DNA of 52,961 nucleotides from Dehalococcoidia bacterium (GCA_014874385.1 JACWAE010000112.1:1-52961); one strand, 5' to 3'; shown: positions 1 to 10,413, counted from the stretch's first letter. The notes: generated from the letters alone by a model not told the origin. A program made the numbers and translations.

Positions 1-861
1 CCGCCGTTTGCCTCCCTGCTTGATTTGCTCGGTGGCAGCGTCGAAAGCCTTCATGAACGAAATAGGACCGCTGGCCACACCTCCGGTGGAGCCTACCCGG
101 TCTCCTTCGGGGCGCAGTCGGGAGAAGGAGAAGCCGGTGCCGCCGCCGCTCTTGTGGATGAGTGCGGTGTATTTCAGGGTATCAAAGATGGAGCTCATGG
201 AGTCCTCAATGGGCAGCACGAAACACGCAGAAAGCTGTCCCAGCTCGCGTCCGGCGTTCATCAGAGTAGGCGAGTTGGGCAGAAACTCCATGTTCAGCAT
301 CGCCTGAAAGAACTGCTCTTCTCTTTCTGTGATATCGGCTTCAGGATTGTAAAGCAAATCCGCTGCGGCGATGTGATGGGCCACGCGGCGGAACATATCC
401 TCGGGGCTCTCGACCACCTGACCTTTTTCATCTTTGATTAAGTACCTTCTCTCGAGAACAGCCCTGGCGTTTGGCGATATTGTTTCTCTGCTCTTTTCTA
501 CAACTGCTTTCACGGGCGTAATCCTTCTAGCTGCTTTAACCTGTCTTTTCTTTTCTTCGTTTTCTTTCTCTGGTTGCACTGTGATTGGTGGAGTTCCTTC
601 TGTCTTCTGTGCATCGAGGATACTTCTAACCATGGATTGAATCTCAGCATCCGGTACTGGTCTCTTGGTTGTATGTGCCAGATGTTCCCATCCCTGAAAA
701 GTAGGGACGGGTTCTAACCGGTCGATAACCTGGTTGGTGAGCTGCTCGATCACCTCCCTGTCTGAGATGCCCATGGATTCAGCGTAGGTGAAGATAGTGC
801 GAGCAATCCTGTTGCGCAGAAGTCGCTCTGCCTTACTGTTCTTTCCATTATCACTGCTCAT
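1..861 (-). CDS. nrdJ: Vitamin B12-dependent ribonucleotide reductase (class II), N-terminal part
   Basis: The reverse strand is open from the ATG at 861 to the window edge (287 codons), so the gene is cut by the window. The visible part starts with a helical region ([15 protein letters not shown]) and a charged linker. It then enters the reductase domain: [20 protein letters not shown], the first barrel cysteine in LSACFVLP, and [17 protein letters not shown]. These are the conserved motifs of adenosylcobalamin-dependent reductases, which convert ribonucleotides to deoxyribonucleotides in the cytoplasm without needing oxygen. The catalytic radical and C-terminal cysteines lie outside the window. 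It follows nrdR by 41 bp on the same strand, so the two are probably one operon under NrdR control. Confidence 0.93.
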   Translation of the reverse strand, partial: MSSDNGKNSKAERLLRNRIARTIFTYAESMGISDREVIEQLTNQVIDRLEPVPTFQGWEHLAHTTKRPVPDAEIQSMVRSILDAQKTEGTPPITVQPEKENEEKKRQVKAARRITPVKAVVEKSRETISPNARAVLERRYLIKDEKGQVVESPEDMFRRVAHHIAAADLLYNPEADITEREEQFFQAMLNMEFLPNSPTLMNAGRELGQLSACFVLPIEDSMSSIFDTLKYTALIHKSGGGTGFSFSRLRPEGDRVGSTGGVASGPISFMKAFDAATEQIKQGGKRR

Positions 862-902
862 AGCTCTTACCCCGTTTTCCTAATATCATCTGCAGGAAAG
901 AT

Positions 903-1442
903 TTACCGAGGACGTCTTGAGGAAGCAGGCCTTTTCTTTCTACCTGGGACGCTGACTTCCTCTTTGGGCAGGAGAGGGAGCTGGCTGGCGATGTCTTTGG
1001 CGGCGATGAGGGTGTCCACTTCGCGCTTGAGGCTGGTGATGTCGGCGAAATCGCGGTACACGCTGGCGAAGCGAATATAAGCGATATGGTCCAGCTTCTT
1101 CAACTTCTCCATCACAATCTCCCCCACCACTGAGCTGGGTATCTCGGCCTTGCCCAGGCTGTGCAGCTCGCTTTCGATTTCATCCACTAGCTTTTCTGTG
1201 GCTCCTGTAGGCAGTGGGCGTTTCTCACAAGCCTTTCGAATTCCAGTTGCCAGCTTCTCCCGGCTGAACTCCTCACGGCGCTGGTCTTTTTTGATGATAA
1301 CCGGGTTGCTGGTTTGTATCCTCTCGTGTGTGGTGAACCTGAACCCGCAGCCCAGACACTCCCGGCGGCGGCGGATGGTCTCATTCACATCGCGAGAATC
1401 AATCACCTTGGAATCTATATAGCCACAATGAGGGCACTTCAT
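903..1442 (-). CDS. nrdR: Transcriptional repressor NrdR
   Basis: 179 residues. The N-terminal zinc ribbon starts MKCPHCGYIDSKVIDSRD and is completed by CLGCGFRFTTHER; an ATP-cone domain follows (VIIKKDQRREEFSREKL). NrdR senses dATP/ATP through the cone and represses ribonucleotide reductase genes. I chose the ATG at 1442 over the longer frame (to 1511) because the canonical NrdR N-terminus begins there, a GAGGTG ribosome-binding site precedes it, and the longer start would lie inside the promoter. The C-terminal tail (PGRKKRPASSRRPR) is basic and slightly longer than usual. The gene is first in the nrdR-nrdJ unit and is probably autoregulated. Confidence 0.96.
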   Translation of the reverse strand: MKCPHCGYIDSKVIDSRDVNETIRRRRECLGCGFRFTTHERIQTSNPVIIKKDQRREEFSREKLATGIRKACEKRPLPTGATEKLVDEIESELHSLGKAEIPSSVVGEIVMEKLKKLDHIAYIRFASVYRDFADITSLKREVDTLIAAKDIASQLPLLPKEEVSVPGRKKRPASSRRPR

Positions 1443-1457
1443 AGAGACACCTCGCCT

Positions 1458-1511
1458 ATCCAACATATTGTGGTGCAGACTCAAAGTAACACAATATCTA
1501 GGTGTTGTCAA
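1458..1511 (-). promoter_or_regulatory. nrdR-nrdJ promoter with two NrdR boxes
   Basis: On the reverse strand TTGACA (1511-1506) is followed after 17 bp by TACTTT (1488-1483), a plausible -35/-10 pair. The 16-bp stretch 1489-1504 matches the NrdR-box consensus (acaCwAtATaTwGtgt) at 12 of 16 positions and fills the spacer between the two hexamers. A second match, also 12 of 16, lies at 1458-1473. The box centres are exactly 31 bp apart, about three helical turns, the arrangement known for paired NrdR boxes. The -35 is perfect; the -10 is weak. Confidence 0.8.
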
Positions 1512-1561
1512 GGGGTTTTGTGAGGTATTTTCAGGGTACTTTTGGACTGCAAAAGGCTTGC

Positions 1562-2755
1562 TTAGCTTTGTTGTCGCCTTATCGGTAACCAGCTAAAGAG
1601 CTTGCCGAAATCGCCGCTTTCCCATGATACCAGCAGTTGGCCTGCGATAAACAGGGAGCTGTAGGTGCTGGCAATAACGCCGACGATTAATGCCAGCATG
1701 AAGTTGTGGATAGTAGATCCGCCGAAGGCGTACAGGGCAAATAGAGTAAACAATACGGTCAAGCTGGTGTTCATCGACCTGGTTATAGTCTCAGTGATGC
1801 CCATATTGACCCTGGTGCCGAGATCGAAGCGGCTGGCCACGACGCTACTCTCTCGAAGGCGGTCGAAGACGACGATGACATTGTTCACGCCAAAGCCGAT
1901 TATGGTCAATACTGCAATGATAAACATGGAGTTAACTTCTATTCTGAAAACGGCGAAAACTGCCAGCATTATGAAGACATCGTGTAATAGAGCCACAATA
2001 GCACATGTTCCATAGCGGAAAGGACTGGCCAGTTTGCGGAAGGCCCAGGCCATATACAGCAGAATAGCCACAGAAGCTGCTATTATGGCATAGATATTGT
2101 ATTTAACGCGCTGTCCTGAGACCTCGGGAGAGATAGTAGTGAAATCCAGAAAATCCATAGGCCCGAATTTCTGCTCCAGAGCTTGCTTTATCTGTGCCTG
2201 TTCTGCCGTAGAAGTGGTTCTTGTTCTCACAAAGTATGTATCGAGAGTCGTCTCTTGTATAGTTGCGCCTGTATATCCCAGAGTAACAAGTTCACTACTC
2301 ACATCGCTTGGTGCTACGGGCTTCCCGAATATAAGGGCAAGTGTAGTGTTCCCTAAGGCGTTATTGCCCGACGTGGTATTACCTGCCATCGAATTTCCCG
2401 CCGGAGCGAATTCAACAATCCTGACAGTCGTAGTAAATTTTGTTTGGAGGTTATCGGCTAATTGCGCCTCTTGTTGGTCTCTCTCAGTTTGCTGGGGGGA
2501 CAGCGCCACTCCCTGGAGTAAGAAGGTATCCTGCGAGCTGCTCTGGATTATGGCGTTAGAATGCCCCAGATCGGCTAAGGCGCTTCTGAGATCTGCCTGG
2601 GCAACATGTTTTTCGAAGAGCAGAGTCATGGTAGTACCGCTGCTGAATTCCAGGCCCAGATTAAGCCCTGATACTATCAGCGCGATGATACCAGCGAGAA
2701 TTATTATCCCCGATAACAGGAAAAACCATTTCCTTTTGCTTACAAAGTCTAACAA
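1562..2755 (-). CDS. secF: Protein translocase subunit SecF with duplicated periplasmic domain
   Basis: 397 residues. SecF works with SecD and SecYEG, using proton motive force to help export proteins across the membrane. A first membrane helix (residues 11-33) and a C-terminal block of five helices are visible, including the conserved GFGVNNVIVVFDRLRE. The protein is about 100 residues longer than typical SecF because the extracytoplasmic part occurs twice: residues 41-107 and 137-198 align (TTMTLLFEKHVAQADL with TTLALIFGKPVAPSDV, then DTFLLQ with DTYFVR), joined by an Asn/Gly-rich linker. The start is TTG at 2755, directly abutting the secD stop, so translation is probably coupled. Confidence 0.95.
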   Translation of the reverse strand: MLDFVSKRKWFFLLSGIIILAGIIALIVSGLNLGLEFSSGTTMTLLFEKHVAQADLRSALADLGHSNAIIQSSSQDTFLLQGVALSPQQTERDQQEAQLADNLQTKFTTTVRIVEFAPAGNSMAGNTTSGNNALGNTTLALIFGKPVAPSDVSSELVTLGYTGATIQETTLDTYFVRTRTTSTAEQAQIKQALEQKFGPMDFLDFTTISPEVSGQRVKYNIYAIIAASVAILLYMAWAFRKLASPFRYGTCAIVALLHDVFIMLAVFAVFRIEVNSMFIIAVLTIIGFGVNNVIVVFDRLRESSVVASRFDLGTRVNMGITETITRSMNTSLTVLFTLFALYAFGGSTIHNFMLALIVGVIASTYSSLFIAGQLLVSWESGDFGKLFSWLPIRRQQS

Positions 2756-4135
2756 CTATCCTTGCTCCTTGGGATTTGATGTCTGCGCAGGCTTGGACAC
2801 CCCAAACAGTGGGAGGTTATCTGCTACGTTGGTTCCCAGCAGAAGGCGGATGAAGGTCCTGGTGATAATTATGGCGCTGAACATGCTGAGCGCTACGCCA
2901 ATGCCGAGGGTGAGCGCAAACCCCTGCATCTCGGGCTCTACTAACGCGCTTCCGACCCAGTATAGAATGATACAGACGATAATAGTGGTTATGTTGCTAT
3001 CACGAATAGCAGGCCAGGCACGGTTGAAACCGGTTTCTACAGCTACGCCCAAGTTTCGTCCCGCCCTTAGCTCCTCTTTCAATCTCTCGAAAATGAGCAC
3101 ATTGGCGTCAACTGCCATGCCGATGGACAGGATGAAACCCGCGATGCCAGGTAGTGTAAGCGTCACCGGTATCAGTTTGAACAATGCCAGCATCAGAATG
3201 CCGTAGATAATTAAAGCTGCGCTGGCCAGTACACCGGGGAGGCGGTAGTAAAGCACCATAAATAGTATGACCAGTATAAGCCCCACCATTCCGGCGATAA
3301 GGCTCTTTCTTATCGAATCGGCGCCCAGGGTGGGGTCTACGGATGTCCGCTCGATGGGTCCTATAAGGGGAACGGGCAGAGCACCTGCGTTGAGCTGGAT
3401 AACCAGGGTCTTCGCCTCATTCAGCGGAATATTGTCAATAACCCCGCTGGCACCGATCTGGGCTTTGACTGTCGGGCTCGAGATCAGTTGATTGTCGAGG
3501 AAAATGCCCAGCGGCTTGCCGATGAGAAGCCCCGTGATTTGTGAGAATAATGTTGCCCCCTCGCTGTCGAAATTAAAGGCTACCTCGGGCTCGTTAGTAT
3601 TCGCTGTGAAGACGACTTGGGCATTGTTTTTGAGGTATTTGCCTGTCAGGGCAACCTCCTGGCCGCTGCTGTTAACTGCTGTGGCCGGTATCCATACGGT
3701 GTTGCCGTTGCTATCCAATACTGGATTGCCACTGCTGTCGTACTCTATTTTTTTGAACTCAAGCTGTGCGGTCGTGCCTATGAGCGCAATTGCCGCATCT
3801 ACATCCCTGACCCCGGGGAGCTGCACCACGATTTCATTAGAGCCCATCTTCTGAATAGTTGCCTCAGTAACGCCGTAGGCATCGACTCTCTTCGTGATGA
3901 TGGCTATAGCGCCCTGCATAGCTGATGCAACGGACTCGTTGCCGATCTGGGATAGGTTGCCCTGATAGACAAGGCGAGTGCCGCCGCTCAAATCCAAGCC
4001 CAGCCTCATCCCCAGAGTGTTGTTTCCTGGACTACCACCCTGTATGCTTGGCGAATTTTTGACCAGCACTTCCGCAAGACCCAATGCGAGCAGGATGATG
4101 ATAAGAGTAAGTATAATAAGGTTTCTGCGCTTCAC
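2756..4135 (-). CDS. secD: Protein translocase subunit SecD
   Basis: 459 residues with an N-terminal membrane helix, the conserved GLDLSGGTRLVY segment, an extracytoplasmic region containing VDAYGVTEATIQ and IVVQLPGV, and a six-helix RND-like C-terminal block with SIGMAVDANVLIFERLKEE. It partners SecF in the SecDF complex. The start is GTG at 4135, whose G is shared with the stop codon of the upstream cca gene (TAGTG); secF follows without a gap. The tight spacing indicates co-translation with both neighbours. Confidence 0.96.
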   Translation of the reverse strand: MKRRNLIILTLIIILLALGLAEVLVKNSPSIQGGSPGNNTLGMRLGLDLSGGTRLVYQGNLSQIGNESVASAMQGAIAIITKRVDAYGVTEATIQKMGSNEIVVQLPGVRDVDAAIALIGTTAQLEFKKIEYDSSGNPVLDSNGNTVWIPATAVNSSGQEVALTGKYLKNNAQVVFTANTNEPEVAFNFDSEGATLFSQITGLLIGKPLGIFLDNQLISSPTVKAQIGASGVIDNIPLNEAKTLVIQLNAGALPVPLIGPIERTSVDPTLGADSIRKSLIAGMVGLILVILFMVLYYRLPGVLASAALIIYGILMLALFKLIPVTLTLPGIAGFILSIGMAVDANVLIFERLKEELRAGRNLGVAVETGFNRAWPAIRDSNITTIIVCIILYWVGSALVEPEMQGFALTLGIGVALSMFSAIIITRTFIRLLLGTNVADNLPLFGVSKPAQTSNPKEQG

Positions 4136-5631
4136 TAATTATTCTCCAGATGCTTTCTTACAAGGTCGAGCGCTTCTTCAGCGGTATTTATCTCCCCTGC
4201 AGCCTGCGCTTCCTTCACTAGCTCCAGCAGTTGGCCGATTTGAGGGCCCGGGCTCAGTCTTAGCTTCTCGAGCAGGATATGTCCATCTATCAACTTAGGT
4301 GGCATAACTGTGGCTTTTTCCTCGAACCATTTGGAGAGGATGTATTGTGTTACCTCTGCATGTTTGCGCCACTGGTCGAGGTCAAGCGTAGGACCTCGAG
4401 CTGCCAAGTGGTCTGCAAGGCCGAGGAATAGGGTATCTATACCTACATCTACAGTGTCTCTGAAATATTTATAAATCGCACGGCGTGAGGGCACATCTTC
4501 GGATAGTAGATAGCCGGGGCGCAGGTGGTGCTCGATCATAAGTTGAACCATCTTTATCTCACGGTTGCTGAACCTTAGCCGCTCCATGATTTGAACTGCC
4601 ATCGACGCTCCCTCTTTGGCATGGCCCAAAAAGCGCATCCGCCCACTTTGCTCTATTGTCTTGGCCGCAGGTTTACCGATATCGTGGAGCAGCGCTGCCA
4701 GCTTCAATAGAGCCCTTCTGGTTCGTCCTCCTGCGCTACGCTGGTCGAAGTACTGAGCAATGTCCGATGACCAGGGTGCGAGGGAGATAATCTCGTCTTC
4801 CTTATTGTTATCTTGCTCTCTGAGCAACCGTTCCACACAGGCAACTGTTTCCAGGGAGTGGTCGAAGACATCCCAGAAATGTTCCTTGGGCTGTGTTACC
4901 CCTTTGGAGCTGGTTAGCTCGGGCATCAGAAGAGCGAGCAGTCCCAGACGATCGAGATAACAGAATGAGTGATATGCTTTGTGAGTTTCAAGGATGTAGC
5001 CTAGTTCGTCACGCAGCCGCTCACCGGCCACGGTAGTGACCAGTCTACTGTCTCGTTGTATCAGAGCTTCGGTAGCAGGGTCAATGGAGAAGCCGAGCGT
5101 AGCTGCAAGGCGAACCGCTCTGAGAAGGCGTGCCGGGTCTTGCCGGAAACTTGCATCGCTCACTGCGCGAACTATCCTTAGGCTCAGGTCGCTGCATCCG
5201 TCCAGAGGGTCTATAGTTTCAACTCGAGACCAGTTTCCCTTAGCTTCGGATAGCCTTACAGCGATAGCGTTTACGGTGAAATCGCGGAGTCTGAGGTCTT
5301 CCTCGATGCTGCCTCGTATAGTGGCGAAGTCGAGATGCCACTGGTAGCCAGCCTGGGGGAAAACCACCCTGGCTACTTGATTTACCTCATCCAGCGGCAC
5401 CATCCTGGCGTTGAAAACCTTGGCTACTTCAGATGCGGTTTCTATGGCGTCACCGGCCACTGCGAGGTCGATGTCGCTATTGGTTCGCCCCGTTAGCCCG
5501 TCGCGGACAAAACCGCCGACAACATAACAATCGATGTTGCGCTGCTGAAGGAACTCTTCCAGCTTTTCCAGGAGCGAAGCTGCCTCCTCGGGGACGTAAA
5601 TCTTCAGCCTCTCTTTAGTAAGATTAGTCAT
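4135..5631 (-). CDS. CCA tRNA nucleotidyltransferase / poly(A) polymerase family protein with HD domain
   Basis: 498 residues. The class II nucleotidyltransferase head has YVVGGFVRDGL and the metal-binding DIDLAV, followed by the RDFTVNAIAV motif and the RLLRAVRLAATLGF helix. A C-terminal HD domain is present with HDIGKP and downstream IEHHLRPGYL. Enzymes of this type add or repair the tRNA CCA end, or add poly(A); sequence alone does not separate the two. The three tRNAs in this window encode their CCA, so a repair role would suffice. It sits 12 bp after def and overlaps secD by one base. Confidence 0.9.
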   Translation of the reverse strand: MTNLTKERLKIYVPEEAASLLEKLEEFLQQRNIDCYVVGGFVRDGLTGRTNSDIDLAVAGDAIETASEVAKVFNARMVPLDEVNQVARVVFPQAGYQWHLDFATIRGSIEEDLRLRDFTVNAIAVRLSEAKGNWSRVETIDPLDGCSDLSLRIVRAVSDASFRQDPARLLRAVRLAATLGFSIDPATEALIQRDSRLVTTVAGERLRDELGYILETHKAYHSFCYLDRLGLLALLMPELTSSKGVTQPKEHFWDVFDHSLETVACVERLLREQDNNKEDEIISLAPWSSDIAQYFDQRSAGGRTRRALLKLAALLHDIGKPAAKTIEQSGRMRFLGHAKEGASMAVQIMERLRFSNREIKMVQLMIEHHLRPGYLLSEDVPSRRAIYKYFRDTVDVGIDTLFLGLADHLAARGPTLDLDQWRKHAEVTQYILSKWFEEKATVMPPKLIDGHILLEKLRLSPGPQIGQLLELVKEAQAAGEINTAEEALDLVRKHLENN

Positions 5632-5643
5632 TAAGTATTTCTT

Positions 5644-6147
5644 CTAGATACTACCTGACTCTTCCTCATCCTCTGCCTCGGTTTTTTCCAGCTTATCCAT
5701 GCTCTCCAGATGGTCAACGAACACTATGCCATTGACGTGGTCTACCTCATGCTGTAGCGCTTGGGCCATGAGTCCCTCTCCCTTTATACGGATCGGCTTG
5801 CCCTCACGGTCGCGCGCCTTCACTGTAATCGAGGTGAAACGTTTCACGTCGCCTCTGTAACCGGGCAGGCTGAGGCAGCCTTCTGTCATCTCTTCACTTT
5901 CCTCCGAGGTTTTCACTATCTCGGGGTTGATGAGCGTGATCACATCTTCTTCATCAGGCATTTGGATTACAACTACCTGAAGCGGGACTCCGACCTGTGG
6001 TGCAGCCAGTCCAACTCCTTCAATGTCGTGCATAGTATCGATCATATCATCGATGAGCTTTTGAATGGAGCCGTCTATTTTCCTTACCTTTTTCGCCTTC
6101 TGGTGAAGCACGGGGTTATCCATTTTGACTACGGGCATAATCGCCAT
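5644..6147 (-). CDS. def: Peptide deformylase
   Basis: 167 residues. All three catalytic motifs are present: GVGLAAPQVG, EGCLSLPG (metal-binding Cys) and HEVDH (two metal-binding His and the catalytic Glu). The enzyme removes the formyl group from the initiator methionine of new proteins. The open frame runs on to 6276, but the family N-terminus (MAIMPVVKMDNPVL) and an AGGG ribosome-binding site support the ATG at 6147. The C-terminus is an acidic tail (EAEDEEESGSI). It lies between priA and cca in the housekeeping series. Confidence 0.95.
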   Translation of the reverse strand: MAIMPVVKMDNPVLHQKAKKVRKIDGSIQKLIDDMIDTMHDIEGVGLAAPQVGVPLQVVVIQMPDEEDVITLINPEIVKTSEESEEMTEGCLSLPGYRGDVKRFTSITVKARDREGKPIRIKGEGLMAQALQHEVDHVNGIVFVDHLESMDKLEKTEAEDEEESGSI

Positions 6148-6239
6148 GTATGAACCCTGACTCTCATGATTATATAGATTATATGGCAAATTTTTTGCAA
6201 TTAGGCAAATTATAGTCCAACCAGGTCGGGTTGTAAAGC

Positions 6240-8672
6240 CTAAATCAGGCTTACGGGGTCGATATCTATTGACCATCCTTGAGGTAAAGTCAGCTTGTAA
6301 AGGAGGGGGAGGGGATCGGGGCTGCGGATGATTATCTGGTAGCGGAATCTACCTCGCACCCGCTGGGTAAAGGCGGGGGAGGGCCCGATCAGAGTAACGT
6401 TGGGCAGCCCCTGTGTATCTCGCTCCTGCTCGAGGAGCCGGTATATCCTCTCTGCCTCTTTTTGGCAGCGAGCAGCATTGGTATGGATATAGACCAGACG
6501 CGCCAGCCGGCTGAATGGAGGGTCGCCTTGCTGTCGGCGGAAGGCAATCTCCTGCTCGTAGAATCTGGCATAGTCGTGCTTCGCTGCAGCAGCTATGGCA
6601 TAGTGCTCTGGCGTATAGCTCTGAACGATGACCTTGCCCCCCATCTTTCCCCTTCCTGCTCTGCCCGCTACCTGCGCCAGGATTTGGAAGGTGCGCTCGC
6701 TGGAGTGGAAATCGGGGAGGTGAAGCCCAATATCGGCGTTGATGACACCGACCAGCGTTACCAGGGGCATATCAAGTCCCTTGGCTATCATCTGTGTCCC
6801 GATGAGTATATCTGCCTCATGTGCCAGGAACCGATTCATAATCTTTTCGTGCGCGTTTTTCCCCTTGGTGACATCGCGGTCCCAGCGCAGTAACCGTGCC
6901 TCGGGGAACATTTTAGCAACCTCCTCCTCAACCTTCTGGGTGCCGATACCGAGGAATTTGATCCGCCTGCTTTGACAGTTAGGACACATCTCCGGTGGCT
7001 TAGCCCTGTAATTACAATGGTGGCAGACCAACTCGTCTTCTATGGCGTGATAGGTCAGCGCTACGTCACAGCGTTTGCATCGCATTACGAAGCCGCAATC
7101 ACGGCACTGTACGAAGGTCGCTGTTCCTCTGCGGTTGAGGAATAGTATGACCTGCTCCCTCATATTCAAGGCATCGGCAATGGCTTTGGCTAAAGAGCGG
7201 CTGAAGATGCTTCTGTTTCCCTCCTTCAGCTCACGGCGCAGGTCTACGACCTCGACTTTTGGTAATGGTGATGGTTCTCCTGAGCTTATCCTCTCGGAAA
7301 GCTCGAGCAGTTGAAACTCGCCTCTTTGGGCTCGGTAGTAGCTGGTGACATCGGGGGTGGCGCTTCCCAGGATTACCACCGAGTTAGTTAGCTCCGCTAG
7401 CTTGATAGCGACATCTCTCGCAAGGTAACGGGGCTGTTTCTCTTCCTGCTTATAAGTCCATTCGTGCTCTTCGTCTATAATGATGAGACCTAGGTCGGGT
7501 TGCGGCGCAAAAAGTGCACCCCTTGAGCCGATGGCGACATCAAATTCGCCATTCTTGATTCGCTGCCATTCATCGAATTGCTCCCCTGGAGATAGCTTGC
7601 TGTGAAGCACGGCCACTCTATTGGGGAAGCGCGACGCGAAGCGGTTGATGGTTTGCGGTGTGAGCGCAATCTCAGGGACAAGTACTATGGCTTTTTTGCC
7701 CAGTGAGATGGCTTGAGCCAGTGCTCTCAGGTATATCTCGGTTTTGCCACTGCCGGTGACACCATGGAGGAGGAACACTGAGGTGGCATGGGACTTCTCC
7801 ATCTCATTTTTGATCTTAAGCCACGACTCCTCCTGGGCTCGGGTCAGGGCAAGAGGGGTTGTTGTGGTGAAGGTATGATAAGCCAACGGGTCTCGCTGCA
7901 CTCTGACTTCTTCGATGGTGATTAAACCCTGGCGGTTCAGGGTCTTCAACACAGTTGATGTGAAATTTAGCCTCCGTCTTGCTTCGGGAAGCGGTATAGG
8001 ACCAGGCTCTGCAGCTAGAAGACTGAGCAGTTTCGCCTGCTGAGTAGCTCTCTTTTGTTCAAGAGCAGTGATTAGTTCATTAGCCTTATCGGCAGTGACC
8101 GTAAGCTTTAAGTACGACACCAGACGGGGCCTTACCTTTATCCTCTCCAGTTCATGAGTCTTGATAACGAGCCCCTTACGCAAAAGCTGCTCTACAATGG
8201 TGTCTACTTTGTCTTTCCTCAATAGCTTCTTGAGCTTCCTTAATTCAAGTATTCCTTCCTTCCGAAGAACGGTCAGCAGCTTCTGTTGTGGTGCTGTCAG
8301 GGACGATACTGCAAGCTCCGAAGGGTTGGGGGCAGGCTGAATGAAGGTGAGCACCCTGCGCTCGAAGCCGGGTGGCAGCATCAGGGCTGCTGCATCGAAA
8401 TAGGAGGATAGATAATGCTCAGCTATCCATTGTGCAAGCTTGATCTGGTGGGGGAAAAGTGTGGGATGAGGGTCGATAACCTCCGCTATTTCCTTTGTCT
8501 CTTCCACCTGGGCCTGTTCGCTCAGTGCCAGGACAATGCCCTGCACCAGCCGAGGCCCGAAAGGTACCCAGACCGCATGCCCTACGCTCAAGGAGATATT
8601 GGGCGGTATAGAGTAGCTGAAGCTTCTCGGTTGCGCCAGAGGGAAATTGACAGCGACCTCAGCGTAGTTCAT
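6240..8672 (-). CDS. priA: Primosomal protein N' (replication restart helicase PriA)
   Basis: 810 residues. The order is an N-terminal DNA-binding region ([15 protein letters not shown]), a superfamily 2 helicase with Walker [15 protein letters not shown] and DEEH box ([13 protein letters not shown]), a zinc-binding insert with CRDCGF, CKRC, CHHC and CPNC pairs, and the C-terminal helicase lobe ([21 protein letters not shown]). PriA reloads the replisome at collapsed forks. Its start overlaps the end of rplS by 14 bp, so the two are translationally linked. Confidence 0.96.
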   Translation of the reverse strand: MNYAEVAVNFPLAQPRSFSYSIPPNISLSVGHAVWVPFGPRLVQGIVLALSEQAQVEETKEIAEVIDPHPTLFPHQIKLAQWIAEHYLSSYFDAAALMLPPGFERRVLTFIQPAPNPSELAVSSLTAPQQKLLTVLRKEGILELRKLKKLLRKDKVDTIVEQLLRKGLVIKTHELERIKVRPRLVSYLKLTVTADKANELITALEQKRATQQAKLLSLLAAEPGPIPLPEARRRLNFTSTVLKTLNRQGLITIEEVRVQRDPLAYHTFTTTTPLALTRAQEESWLKIKNEMEKSHATSVFLLHGVTGSGKTEIYLRALAQAISLGKKAIVLVPEIALTPQTINRFASRFPNRVAVLHSKLSPGEQFDEWQRIKNGEFDVAIGSRGALFAPQPDLGLIIIDEEHEWTYKQEEKQPRYLARDVAIKLAELTNSVVILGSATPDVTSYYRAQRGEFQLLELSERISSGEPSPLPKVEVVDLRRELKEGNRSIFSRSLAKAIADALNMREQVILFLNRRGTATFVQCRDCGFVMRCKRCDVALTYHAIEDELVCHHCNYRAKPPEMCPNCQSRRIKFLGIGTQKVEEEVAKMFPEARLLRWDRDVTKGKNAHEKIMNRFLAHEADILIGTQMIAKGLDMPLVTLVGVINADIGLHLPDFHSSERTFQILAQVAGRAGRGKMGGKVIVQSYTPEHYAIAAAAKHDYARFYEQEIAFRRQQGDPPFSRLARLVYIHTNAARCQKEAERIYRLLEQERDTQGLPNVTLIGPSPAFTQRVRGRFRYQIIIRSPDPLPLLYKLTLPQGWSIDIDPVSLI

Positions 8673-9018
8673 CCTTTGATTTCGACTTTACCTTTTGCCG
8701 GGCCATCTTACCGCTGAGTTGGCGCAGATAGTAGAGCTTTGCCCGGCGAACTTTGCCGTACCGCGACACTTCGACCTTCTCCAGACGGGGCGAATTGAAG
8801 GGGAAAGTACGTTCCACACCCACGCCATGGAATACCTTTCTCAGGGTGAAGTTGGCTCCTGCACCGCTCCTGCGTACTCGAATCGCCACGCCTTCAAAAG
8901 TCTGGCTCCGCTCCTGGTCTCCCTCTATGATCTTCATCTTCACTTTAACGGTATCGCCGGGATTGATCTTGGGGATATTCTCATTTACTTTGGTCTCAAC
9001 AACACTCTTGATGTCCAT
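8659..9018 (-). CDS. rplS: 50S ribosomal protein L19
   Basis: 119 residues. It shows the L19 core: [50 protein letters not shown] and a basic C-terminus ([16 protein letters not shown]). A GTG at 9024 is also in frame, but AGGAGA directly abuts it, while the same AGGAGA is 6 nt from the ATG at 9018, so the ATG is the likely start. It stands between trmD and priA; trmD-rplS adjacency is widespread in bacteria. Confidence 0.96.
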   Translation of the reverse strand: MDIKSVVETKVNENIPKINPGDTVKVKMKIIEGDQERSQTFEGVAIRVRRSGAGANFTLRKVFHGVGVERTFPFNSPRLEKVEVSRYGKVRRAKLYYLRQLSGKMARQKVKSKSKDELR

Positions 9019-9057
9019 CGCCACTCTCCTAAATTTAGCCTTAGCTCAAGGCGTTAT

Positions 9058-9804
9058 CTAATCAAAGCGGGTAACCGCTTTATTTGCTACCAGTTTTCTC
9101 TCTTCGGCGGAGAGGTTTGCTTTCTCGAAAAGGTCGGGACGTCTCAGGAAGGTGCGCAGAATCGACTGCTCCCTGCGCCACCTGGCGATCTGAGCATGAT
9201 TGCCTGAAAGCAACACCTGGGGCACCTCCCAGCCGCGATATGCCGGAGGACGAGTATATTGAGGATATTCCAGGAGCCCTGTTGTGTGAGAGTCCTCTTC
9301 AGCCGATTCCTCCGAACCCAGAACGCCCGGTAAATGCCTGACCACGGCATCGACAAGCACCATCGCTGCCAACTCGCCGCCTGTCAGAACATAGTCCCCG
9401 ATGCTGATCTCGTCAGTGGCGAGATGTTCTCTGATTCTCTCGTCGATTCCCTCATAGTGCCCGCAGATGAGAATCAGGCGGTCAAACTTCGCCAGCTCAG
9501 CGGCGATATTCTGGTTAAAGACCCTTCCCTGAGGAGTAAGCAGGATGACCGGAGCAGAAGAATCGCTGCCCTCCTGGGTTTTTATTGCCTCTACAGCCTC
9601 AAATATAGGTTCTGTCTTCATCACCATCCCCGCGCCGCCACCGAAGGGATAGTCATCTACCATCTTATGTTTGCCCAGTCCCCAGTCACGCAGGTTGTGA
9701 GTTACGATGCTCACGATGTTATTGTCGATCGCGCGTTTGATGATGCTCTCGTCGAAGGGCCCGGTGAACATATTGGGGAACAGGGTCAGAATATCTATGC
9801 GCAT
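9058..9804 (-). CDS. trmD: tRNA (guanine37-N1)-methyltransferase
   Basis: 248 residues, normal family length. Visible motifs are [13 protein letters not shown], the [13 protein letters not shown] loop, the knotted SAM-binding region ([30 protein letters not shown]) and the C-terminal [19 protein letters not shown]. The enzyme methylates G37 next to the anticodon and prevents frameshifting. It begins 2 bp after the mogA stop and precedes rplS. Confidence 0.97.
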   Translation of the reverse strand: MRIDILTLFPNMFTGPFDESIIKRAIDNNIVSIVTHNLRDWGLGKHKMVDDYPFGGGAGMVMKTEPIFEAVEAIKTQEGSDSSAPVILLTPQGRVFNQNIAAELAKFDRLILICGHYEGIDERIREHLATDEISIGDYVLTGGELAAMVLVDAVVRHLPGVLGSEESAEEDSHTTGLLEYPQYTRPPAYRGWEVPQVLLSGNHAQIARWRREQSILRTFLRRPDLFEKANLSAEERKLVANKAVTRFD

Positions 9805-9806
9805 TT

Positions 9807-10331
9807 CTATTTCCCCCTCGTCTTCCCCTCAACCACCTTTTGGGTATCGGCGCATTCTGATGCCTCACCTTTAAGCGTCTCCATAGCATGAGGCAGGGCC
9901 GGCATTATTACCTCCAGACATTCTCGCACCGCTTTAGGGCTGCCGGGCAGGTTGATGATAAGTGTCTTCTTGCGGATGCCAGCTACCGCCCGGCTCAGCA
10001 TAGCGTGGGGAGTCTTCTTAAGGCTCTCCGCTCTCATTACCTCGGCGAAGCCCGGGGCAATCCTGTCTACTACATCGAGCGTGGCCTCGGGCGTTACATC
10101 GCGTGGAGCCAGGCCAGTCCCTCCTGTGGTGATGACCATATCCACCTTGCCGCTGTCAGCCCATCCGGTCAGCTTCTTCGCTATAATATCCCTTTCATCG
10201 GGTACGATGGCATAGTCTACAACACGAGCGTCCATTTGAGATACTATCTCTCTAATGGCGTCGCCGCTCTTGTCCTCACGTTTCCCCTGCGAACCTTTAT
10301 CGCTGATGGTCAATATGCTTACTGTAAACAT
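9807..10331 (-). CDS. Molybdenum cofactor biosynthesis protein, MoaB/MogA family
   Basis: 174 residues with the MoCF-binding fold: [19 protein letters not shown], the molybdopterin-binding [15 protein letters not shown], and [24 protein letters not shown]. Members adenylylate molybdopterin before metal insertion. No other cofactor gene is in the window, so the exact assignment (MoaB versus MogA) is open. It is the first gene of the minus-strand housekeeping series; its promoter should lie in the 10332-10712 gap shared with leuS. Confidence 0.9.
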   Translation of the reverse strand: MFTVSILTISDKGSQGKREDKSGDAIREIVSQMDARVVDYAIVPDERDIIAKKLTGWADSGKVDMVITTGGTGLAPRDVTPEATLDVVDRIAPGFAEVMRAESLKKTPHAMLSRAVAGIRKKTLIINLPGSPKAVRECLEVIMPALPHAMETLKGEASECADTQKVVEGKTRGK

Positions 10332-10413
10332 CGTAAGGGTTCCTGAATTGATAACCTATCTATCATATCATACCTGAGCCACCTTGCAAATAGCGACTTG
10401 GGCCAGATAGCAA

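Noticed and set aside
2097-3206. Long plus-strand frame opposite secF and secD.
   Set aside because: Antisense to two clear genes; composition is a shadow of their codon use and no family is recognised.
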